Of a stretch of DNA of 5,514 nt, positions 1 to 4,215 are shown in pieces. The notes beneath the pieces are model-generated. The model was not told the DNA's origin. It did not search any database and saw nothing but the letters and a program-made list of their open reading frames with translations. Origin of the DNA: an uncultured Rubrivivax sp. (GTDB lineage: Bacteria; Pseudomonadota; Gammaproteobacteria; Burkholderiales; Burkholderiaceae_C); assembly GCA_937975735.1 (NCBI GenBank), contig CALJUI010000008.1, positions 1-5,514 on the forward strand, read 5' to 3'. The stretch's first letter is position 1. Every line of letters starts with the position of its first letter. Position numbers and translations under genes: made by a program.

Positions 1-285
1 GCCGGCCAGCAGCACCGAGAAGCCGACGGGGGCCGGCAGGATGGCTTCGTCGAGCGCCGCCTCGCCCTTGAACACCTGGTGCAGCGTGATCTTCGGGAAC
101 AGGTTCAGCACCACGTCCAGGTTGGCCAGCCCCAGGTCGGCGTCGAGCACCAGCACCCGCTGCCCCTGTCGCGCCAGCGCGGCGGCGAGGTTGGCGGACA
201 CGAAGGTCTTGCCGACGCCGCCCTTGCCGCTGGTGATGGCGGTGATGCGCGAGGAGCTTCGCCGCCGGGGCGCGGAGTCTGTCAT
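1..285 (-). CDS. MinD/ParA-family ATPase, FlhG (FleN/YlxH)-like, partial (N-terminal 95 residues)
   Basis: Deviant-Walker (SIMIBI) ATPase of the MinD/FlhG group; FlhG proteins set flagellar number and position at the inner membrane, usually together with the GTPase FlhF. Seen: after a short Ser/Arg-rich leader (residues 1-13) comes the strand RITAIT and the deviant Walker A GKGGVGKT (residues 20-27, signature Lys21 and Lys26), then VLVLDADLGLANLDVVL (44-60) with the Asp48-x-Asp50 Walker A' pair. The DADLGLANLDV wording and the following stretch to LLAG (residue 95) look like FlhG/FleN rather than plasmid ParA or MinD. The ATG (283-285) overlaps the TGA of the upstream GGDEF gene as ATGA, so the two are probably translationally coupled. 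The gene leaves the window at base 1, so two thirds of the protein, including the membrane-targeting end, is unseen. The DQAxxLR activator helix of some FlhG proteins is absent from the leader. The family is secure; the FlhG role is inferred from wording and flagellar context. Confidence 0.88.
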   Translation of the reverse strand, partial: MTDSAPRRRSSSRITAITSGKGGVGKTFVSANLAAALARQGQRVLVLDADLGLANLDVVLNLFPKITLHQVFKGEAALDEAILPAPVGFSVLLAG

Positions 286-1085
286 TCGAGGTCCAGGAAC
301 TGAGAGGTTTCGAACAGGAGCCGCTTTTCCTCGTTGCTGACCACGCTGACAGCGGTCGGCTCCAGGCTCACCAGGTTGCGGCCCTGCGCCTTGGCGCGGT
401 AGAGCTGCTGGTCGGCGCGTTCGATCCACAGCGGCGCCGTCGAGCGCACCCATTGCGGCGCGAAGGCGCCGCCGATGCTGACGGTGACCTGCAGCGCCGG
501 CGGCGCGCCGATCGGGATCGGCATCTGGGCGACGCGGCGGCGCACCCGCTCCGCCACCGTCTCGCCGAAGGCCGGCGGGCAGTTGGGCAGGATGATCGCG
601 TACTCCTCGCCACCGGTGCGCGCGACCAGGTCCATCGGCCGCACGCACTCCAGCAGCGCACCGGCAACGGCCTTGATGACGATGTCGCCGGCGACGTGGC
701 CGTGGGTGTCGTTGACGCGCTTGAAATGGTCGATGTCGAGCATCAGCAACAGGGCCGGCTCGCCACTGCGCGCGACGCGGTCGATCTCGCGCGCCAGCGC
801 GAGCTCGAAGCTGCGCCGGTTGGCCAGCCCGGTCAGCGGATCGCGGCTGGACAGTTCCACCAGCGCATCGACCAGACCCTGCAGCCAGGCGGCGCTGCCG
901 CGCTCGCCGGATGGCTCGGCGACGCCCGCCTGCAGCAGCAGTTGCAGCGCCACGTCGAGTCGCAGATCAGCCATGGAGGGGTTCAGGGACATCGGGCCCG
1001 TCGCCTCGGGGGTCGAAGGCGTGCGGCAGTCTAGCAGCGGCCATTCCGTGCCCGGGTTGCGAAAAGACACCGTTGCACCCGCCAT
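282..1085 (-). CDS. GGDEF-domain diguanylate cyclase, soluble
   Basis: Predicted to make cyclic di-GMP from two GTP in the cytoplasm. Counting from the 1085 start (267 aa), the GGDEF domain spans about residues 80-240: RDPLTGLANRRSF (81-93), metal-binding Asp117 in LDIDHFKRVND, the active-site motif GGEEY (158-162, a Tyr variant of GGEEF), and an inhibitory I-site RPMD (149-152) with the canonical five-residue spacing. The roughly 80 residues before the domain show no membrane segment, PAS, GAF or REC domain and look helical, so the input signal is unknown. Start: the ATG at 1085 has GGAG six bases upstream, but its first 31 codons have clearly poorer third-position GC and unconvincing protein wording. 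An internal ATG at 992 (MSLNPS, 236 aa) or 974 (MADLRL) may be the real start. The TGA overlaps the next gene's ATG. It is divergent from cheR, and the context suggests control of motility or chemotaxis. Function is well supported; the start is uncertain. Confidence 0.92.
   Translation of the reverse strand: MAGATVSFRNPGTEWPLLDCRTPSTPEATGPMSLNPSMADLRLDVALQLLLQAGVAEPSGERGSAAWLQGLVDALVELSSRDPLTGLANRRSFELALAREIDRVARSGEPALLLMLDIDHFKRVNDTHGHVAGDIVIKAVAGALLECVRPMDLVARTGGEEYAIILPNCPPAFGETVAERVRRRVAQMPIPIGAPPALQVTVSIGGAFAPQWVRSTAPLWIERADQQLYRAKAQGRNLVSLEPTAVSVVSNEEKRLLFETSQFLDLE
1028..1036 (-). promoter_or_regulatory. possible extended -10 element (TGCTAGACT) upstream of the internal GGDEF start
   Basis: Minus-strand TGC-TAGACT has the TGn extension plus a 4/6 match to TATAAT. 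It lies about 36 bases before the ATG at 992, and no convincing -35 is seen 16-19 bases upstream. If active, it would exclude the 1085 start and favour the 236-residue form. A single short match in GC-rich DNA, so weak. Confidence 0.18.
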
Positions 1086-1111
1086 CTCGGTCTCCAGAAC
1101 CCCGGCGAACC

Positions 1112-1119
1112 GCCGATAG
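1112..1119 (+). promoter_or_regulatory. FliA (sigma-28)-like -10 box GCCGATAG before cheR
   Basis: GCCGATAG matches 7 of 8 bases of the flagellar sigma-28 -10 consensus GCCGATAA and points toward cheR, in the 50-base gap between the divergent GGDEF and cheR genes. The expected TAAA-type -35 is poor: TCCAGAAC lies at the standard 11-base spacing and only 3 of 8 bases match. A start site near 1126 would leave about 10 bases before the ATG at 1136 or about 49 before the ATG at 1175. Chemotaxis genes are commonly FliA-dependent, which raises the prior, but the missing -35 keeps this weak. Confidence 0.22.
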
Positions 1120-1135
1120 TGAAGCGTCAGATCTC

Positions 1136-2017
1136 ATGGCCCACCCGAGGCGACGGTTCGCCGCGCTGCCGCCCATGTCCGCCACCCTTGCCCCCGCCCC
1201 GGCGCCCGCCGACGCACCGATCGCGCTCAGCCGGCGCGACTTCGACCGCATCCGCCGCCTGATCCTCGATCGCGCCGGCATCAGCCTGCACGACGGCAAG
1301 CACGCGATGGTGCATGGCCGCCTGACGCGCCGGATGCGGGCCACCGGCCACCGCAGCTTCGACGATTACCTCTGCGCGCTGGAGCGCAGCGCGGATGCGC
1401 CCGAGTGGCAATCCTTCGTCAACAGCCTGACGACCAATCTGACCGCCTTCTTCCGCGAGGAGCACCATTTCACCGCGCTGGCCGACGACCTGCGCGCGCG
1501 CGGCCGCCGGCCGACCCGGATCTGGTGCAATGCGGCCTCCACCGGCGAGGAGCCGTACTCGATCGCCATGGTCGTCGACGAAGTGCTCGGGCCCGACGCA
1601 CCGGTGAGCCTGCTGTGCAGCGACATCGACACCGAGGTGCTGGACGCGGCACGGCGGGGCGTGTACGGTGCCGACGCGGCCGGCTTGTCGCCGGAGCGGC
1701 TGCGCCGCCACTTCCAGCGCGGCACCGGTGCGAATGCCGGCCGAGTTCGTGTCCAGCCGGCGCTGGCGCGGCGCATCGAGTTCCGGCCGTTCAACCTGAC
1801 GGGTCGCGACTGGCAGACGCTCGGTGCGCCGATGGACATCGTGTTCTGCCGCAACGTGATGATCTATTTCGACGCCGCCACCCAGCGCCAGGTGCTCGCG
1901 CGCATCCATGCGGCGATGGCGCCCGGCGGGCTGCTCTACGTCGGCCATTCGGAGAACTTCACCGACGCCCGGGAGCTCTTCCGGCTGCGCGGCAAGACCA
2001 TCTACGAGCGGCTCTGA
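1136..2017 (+). CDS. cheR: chemoreceptor methyltransferase CheR
   Basis: S-adenosylmethionine-dependent methyltransferase that methylates specific glutamates of chemoreceptors in the cytoplasm, resetting signalling during adaptation. With the 1136 start it has 293 residues, against 286 in E. coli. An N-terminal helical CheR_N domain (about 31-85, from LSRRDFDRIRRLI) is followed by the Rossmann methyltransferase. Seen: LTTNLTAFFREEHHF (98-112), the SAM-binding NAASTGEEPYSIAM (132-145), CSDIDTEVLDAA (161-172), a beta-subdomain loop RGTGANAGRVRV (195-206) very like the pentapeptide-binding loop of E. coli CheR, and IVFCRNVMIYFD (235-246) and YVGHSENF (268-275). No Shine-Dalgarno is evident at either candidate ATG. 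I chose 1136 because third-position GC is high from there and drops just upstream; 1175 (MSATLAP, 280 aa) is a real alternative. It is the first gene of a cheR-cheD-cheB operon, 30 bases before cheD. Confidence 0.96.
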   Translation: MAHPRRRFAALPPMSATLAPAPAPADAPIALSRRDFDRIRRLILDRAGISLHDGKHAMVHGRLTRRMRATGHRSFDDYLCALERSADAPEWQSFVNSLTTNLTAFFREEHHFTALADDLRARGRRPTRIWCNAASTGEEPYSIAMVVDEVLGPDAPVSLLCSDIDTEVLDAARRGVYGADAAGLSPERLRRHFQRGTGANAGRVRVQPALARRIEFRPFNLTGRDWQTLGAPMDIVFCRNVMIYFDAATQRQVLARIHAAMAPGGLLYVGHSENFTDARELFRLRGKTIYERL

Positions 2018-2047
2018 GGCGCTCAAGCCACCCGCCACGGCACCGAT

Positions 2048-2719
2048 ATGAACGCCATGCTGTCCGCCGGAACCACCCCTGCCGCCCCGCGGCCCGGACT
2101 GGCCGACACCCCCCGCTTGACCGATCTCAAGTCGGCCCCCCGACGCAGCGGCGAGGCCTCGTTCTTCTACTACGATGCGCACTTCCGCAACGAGGCCGTC
2201 AAGGTGCTTCCCGGTGAGTACTTCGTGCATCACGAGGACATCCTCATCACGACGACGCTGGGGTCGTGCATCGCCGCCTGCCTGTGGGACCGCGAGCGCG
2301 GCATCGGCGGCATGAACCACTTCATGCTGCCCGAGCGCGGCGGCGCCGCCGACAGCGGACGCTACGGCTCGTTCGCGATGGAACTGCTGATCAACGAGCT
2401 GATCAAGCGCGGCGCGACCCGCTCGTCGATGGAGGCCAAGGTCTTCGGCGGCGCGGCAGTGGTCAGCGGCATGCACAGCCTGAACGTCGGCGAGCGCAAC
2501 ACCAGCTTCGTGCTCGACTACCTGCGCACCGAGCGCATCGCCGTCGTCTCGCGCGACGTGCTGGACGTGCACCCGCGAAAGGTGTGCTTCCTGCCGGCCA
2601 GCGGCAAGGCGCTGGTCAAGCGCCTCGCCGCGGTGCACACCGCATCGCTGCTGGCCCGCGAGAGCGAGGCGGCGCGTGCGCAGGCCCCCGCCGCGGCAGG
2701 CACGATCGACCTGTTCTGA
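2048..2719 (+). CDS. cheD: chemoreceptor glutamine deamidase CheD
   Basis: Converts specific receptor glutamines to glutamates, creating sites for CheR and tuning receptor activity. It is a cytoplasmic Cys-His-Thr hydrolase related to CNF1-type toxin deamidases. Of 223 residues, the first 35 or so are low-complexity and Pro/Ala-rich. The CheD fold then runs about 40-195: VLPGEYFVHHEDILITTTLGSCIAACL with catalytic Cys74, GGMNHFMLP with catalytic His91, and Thr68. The spacings Thr-6-Cys-17-His equal those of the characterised Thermotoga maritima enzyme (Thr21, Cys27, His44). KVFGGAAV (150-157) and LNVGERN (164-170) are further CheD hallmarks. The protein ends in a short TIDLF tail after an Ala-rich linker. 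The ATG at 2048 lacks a clear Shine-Dalgarno; an in-frame ATG at 2057 is an alternative. It lies 30 bases after cheR and 11 before cheB. Gamma-enterics lack CheD, so its presence implies receptors whose sites are encoded as Gln. Confidence 0.96.
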   Translation: MNAMLSAGTTPAAPRPGLADTPRLTDLKSAPRRSGEASFFYYDAHFRNEAVKVLPGEYFVHHEDILITTTLGSCIAACLWDRERGIGGMNHFMLPERGGAADSGRYGSFAMELLINELIKRGATRSSMEAKVFGGAAVVSGMHSLNVGERNTSFVLDYLRTERIAVVSRDVLDVHPRKVCFLPASGKALVKRLAAVHTASLLARESEAARAQAPAAAGTIDLF

Positions 2720-2730
2720 ACCTGAATCGC

Positions 2731-3813
2731 ATGCGCAAGACCCGCGTCATCGTGGTCGACGACTCCGCGCTGGTGCGCGGCCTGCTCGCCGAGATCGTCA
2801 ACCGCGCCGGCGACATGGAGTGCATCGGCACCGCCGCCGACCCGTTCGCGGCGCGCGAGCTGATCCGCGAGCTGAATCCGGACGTGATCACGCTCGACGT
2901 CGAGATGCCGCGCATGGACGGCATCGACTTCCTGTCGCGGCTGATGCGGCTGCGACCGATGCCGGTGGTGATGGTCTCGACGCTGACCGAGCGCGGCGCC
3001 GACGTCACGCTGCGGGCGCTGGAGCTCGGCGCGGTGGACTTCGTCGCCAAGCCGAAGATCGGCATCGCCGACGGGCTGCGCCAGCTCGGCGGCGACATCG
3101 TCGACAAGATCCGCATCGCCGCGCGCGCGCAGGTGCGCAGGATGCCGGCCCCGCGCGACCCCGCCTCGACACCCGGGTCGCCGCCGCCCGCGGCGCCCCC
3201 GCTGGGCCGGCTGTCGACCGAGAAGCTCGTCTTCATCGGCGCCTCGACCGGCGGCACCGAGGCGACGCGCGAACTGCTGGCCGCGCTGCCCGCCGACGCG
3301 CCCGCGGTGCTGATCACCCAGCACATGCCGGCCGGGTTCACAAGCCGCTACGCGGCGCGGCTGGACGGACTGTGCCGCATCCGCGTCAAGGAGGCGAGCG
3401 ACGGCGAACGTGTGCTGCCCGGACACGCCTACATCGCACCGGGCGGACAGCACCTGTCGGTGGAGCGATCCGGCGCCAACTACGTCGCCCGCGTCTGGAT
3501 CGGCGAGCCGGTGAACCGGCACATGCCGTCGGTGGAGGTGCTGTTCAGCTCGGCGGCACGCGTCGCCGGCCCCAACGCGCTGGGCGTGATGCTGACCGGC
3601 ATGGGCGCCGACGGCGCGATGGCGATGCGCGAGATGCGCGACGCCGGCGCCTGGAACGTCTGCCAGGACGAGGCCAGCTGCGTCGTCTTCGGCATGCCGC
3701 GCGAGGCCATCGGCCATGGCGCGGCCCACGAGGTGCTGCCCTTGCCGGCGATCGCGCCGGCGCTGATCGAGCGCCTGCGCAGCACCGCCGGCCTGTCGAC
3801 CAGCCGCGTCTGA
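2731..3813 (+). CDS. cheB: chemotaxis response regulator protein-glutamate methylesterase/deamidase CheB
   Basis: Hydrolyses receptor glutamyl methyl esters (and deamidates glutamines) when phosphorylated by CheA, giving negative feedback in adaptation. It has 360 residues. The receiver domain (about 4-125) has the acidic pair Asp10-Asp11, phosphoacceptor Asp56 in VITLDVEMPRMDG, the STLT Ser/Thr switch (83-86) and conserved Lys107 in VAKPK. A Pro/Ala-rich linker (about 138-160) leads to the alpha/beta esterase domain (about 165-352): Ser172 in GASTGG, His198 in ITQHMP and Asp294 in TGMGADGA. The Ser-His and His-Asp spacings of 26 and 96 residues match E. coli CheB (164/190/286), so the triad is complete. 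The ATG at 2731, eleven bases after the cheD stop, begins the receiver domain directly; no strong Shine-Dalgarno is visible and translation may be coupled to cheD. The reading frame is open far upstream through cheD, but that part is only an out-of-frame shadow. No CheY-type gene follows. Confidence 0.97.
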   Translation: MRKTRVIVVDDSALVRGLLAEIVNRAGDMECIGTAADPFAARELIRELNPDVITLDVEMPRMDGIDFLSRLMRLRPMPVVMVSTLTERGADVTLRALELGAVDFVAKPKIGIADGLRQLGGDIVDKIRIAARAQVRRMPAPRDPASTPGSPPPAAPPLGRLSTEKLVFIGASTGGTEATRELLAALPADAPAVLITQHMPAGFTSRYAARLDGLCRIRVKEASDGERVLPGHAYIAPGGQHLSVERSGANYVARVWIGEPVNRHMPSVEVLFSSAARVAGPNALGVMLTGMGADGAMAMREMRDAGAWNVCQDEASCVVFGMPREAIGHGAAHEVLPLPAIAPALIERLRSTAGLSTSRV

Positions 3814-3823
3814 GCCCGGCCGT

Positions 3824-4117
3824 TCACCAGATCGCGTCGATGCGGCCGCGGCCGAGCCGGGCGCCGTCGATCCGGCGCTCGAGCGCGGCTCGCATGCTGC
3901 GGGCTCGCAAGCCGCCGCTGGCGTCGACGTCGTCGAGCAGATACTCGGGCAGCTCCGTCGGCGCGCGGCCGGCGGCCGGCAGCCGCAGGCGCACGAGCCA
4001 TTCGGCGCCGGCCCGCAGGAGCGCCGCCAGGCGACGGTCGGCGGCCTGCGCCAACGGCGCGAGGACGATCGCCGGCGCAGCGGCGGGGCAGGTGGCGCAG
4101 TGACTGTGGGCGTTCAT
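3824..4117 (-). CDS. small hypothetical protein, possibly DUF1127-like
   Basis: I do not firmly recognise this 97-residue protein. It is likely real: the ATG has GAGGA six bases upstream (4124-4128), third positions are strongly GC, and it fills the gap between cheB and the LysR gene, with 10 bases to the convergent cheB stop. The N-terminus carries a CATC pair (Cys7, Cys10) next to two His residues, which could be metal- or redox-related. An Ala/Leu-rich amphipathic stretch (about 20-48, LLRAGAEWLVRLRLP) follows, then LPEYLLDDVDAS and an Arg-rich end. The order aromatic helix, L-x-x-x-LL-x-D-[IV], then an Arg-rich helix resembles DUF1127 (YjiS-like) proteins in outline, without their usual RDIGLSR wording. 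No signal peptide or clear transmembrane helix. It is divergent from the LysR gene across a 98-base shared promoter region, so it is a plausible target of that regulator. Function unknown. Confidence 0.62.
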   Translation of the reverse strand: MNAHSHCATCPAAAPAIVLAPLAQAADRRLAALLRAGAEWLVRLRLPAAGRAPTELPEYLLDDVDASGGLRARSMRAALERRIDGARLGRGRIDAIW

Positions 4118-4123
4118 CGCAAG

Positions 4124-4128
4124 TCCTC
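4124..4128 (-). promoter_or_regulatory. ribosome binding site GAGGA of the small minus-strand gene
   Basis: Minus-strand GAGGA ends six bases before the ATG at 4117. It is the clearest Shine-Dalgarno in the window apart from GGAG at 1092-1095, and it is the main reason for accepting this small gene and its start. Confidence 0.6.
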
Positions 4129-4146
4129 GGTGGAGTTCGTTCGTTA

Positions 4147-4175
4147 AGGATATTGATCCAGTTATCCGAATACAA
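4147..4175 (-). promoter_or_regulatory. probable sigma-70 promoter of the small minus-strand gene
   Basis: On the minus strand TTGTAT (4170-4175) and TATCCT (4147-4152) are separated by exactly 17 bases, matching 3/6 and 4/6 of the -35 and -10 consensus. This is in the most AT-rich part of the window. The expected start near 4140 would give a leader of about 23 bases containing the GAGGA ribosome site at 4124-4128. Geometry and position are good; the hexamers are moderate. Confidence 0.4.
4148..4167. promoter_or_regulatory. dyad GGATA-N10-TATCC, candidate operator
   Basis: A perfect 5-base inverted repeat with a 10-base spacer lies across the -10 (4147-4152) and spacer of the candidate minus-strand promoter. 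Its centre is about 48 bases from that of the LysR-type dyad at 4197-4213. Binding here would be expected to affect the small gene. The arms are short, so chance is not excluded. Confidence 0.3.
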
Positions 4176-4196
4176 ACGATGCTTCTTCGCCATTTC

Positions 4197-4213
4197 GGTT
4201 AGCTATACTGACC
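4197..4213. promoter_or_regulatory. LysR-type T-N11-A box, candidate autoregulatory site
   Basis: GGTTAGCTATACTGACC is an interrupted dyad (GGTTAG / CTGACC, 5 of 6 pairs) around a 5-base centre. T4199 and A4211 form the T-N11-A pattern inside the dyad, the classical recognition form for LysR-type regulators. It ends two bases before the LysR gene's ATG and covers the candidate -10 TATACT (4204-4209), so bound regulator should repress its own gene, as is common in this family. Confidence 0.45.
4204..4209 (+). promoter_or_regulatory. candidate -10 (TATACT) of the LysR gene
   Basis: TATACT matches 5 of 6 bases of TATAAT and stands six bases before the ATG at 4216. A start site at the usual distance would fall on or beside the A of that ATG, giving a leaderless message. 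No Shine-Dalgarno precedes the ATG, which fits. The -35 region (GCTTCT at 17-base spacing) is poor. Confidence 0.3.
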
Positions 4214-4215
4214 AT

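Noticed and set aside
1127..2638. A 503-codon open frame on the minus strand across cheR and cheD
   Set aside because: It lies antisense to two unmistakable genes; its His/Arg/Ala/Gly-rich, low-complexity translation has no domain wording. Long antisense frames are expected at this GC content.
2702..2716. TIDLF as a DNA sliding-clamp binding motif (QLxLF-like)
   Set aside because: It lacks the key leading Gln, and the protein is a chemoreceptor deamidase with no link to replication; a Che-protein contact is more likely.
2266..2730. In-frame upstream extension of cheB
   Set aside because: It reads through cheD out of frame and would put about 155 meaningless residues before a complete receiver domain beginning at 2731.
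2518..3729. A 403-codon minus-strand open frame across cheD and cheB
   Set aside because: Antisense shadow of cheB with repetitive Arg/Ala/Gly/His composition and no recognisable motif.
3811..3830. Terminator between cheB and the convergent small gene
   Set aside because: Only 10 bases separate the stops, and no stem-loop followed by a T run is visible on either strand.
2676..4103. A 475-codon plus-strand open frame through cheB into the small gene
   Set aside because: Out-of-frame shadow of cheB; the translation is dominated by Arg/Ala runs and ignores both real gene boundaries.
4135..4145. Short tandem repeat GTTCGTTCGTT
   Set aside because: Under three units of a 4-base repeat in an untranslated leader; too short to carry weight.
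3480..4193. A 237-codon minus-strand frame starting near 4193
   Set aside because: It overlaps both the cheB 3' end and the better supported small gene, lacks a ribosome site and loses coding character; the 3824-4117 frame explains the interval better.
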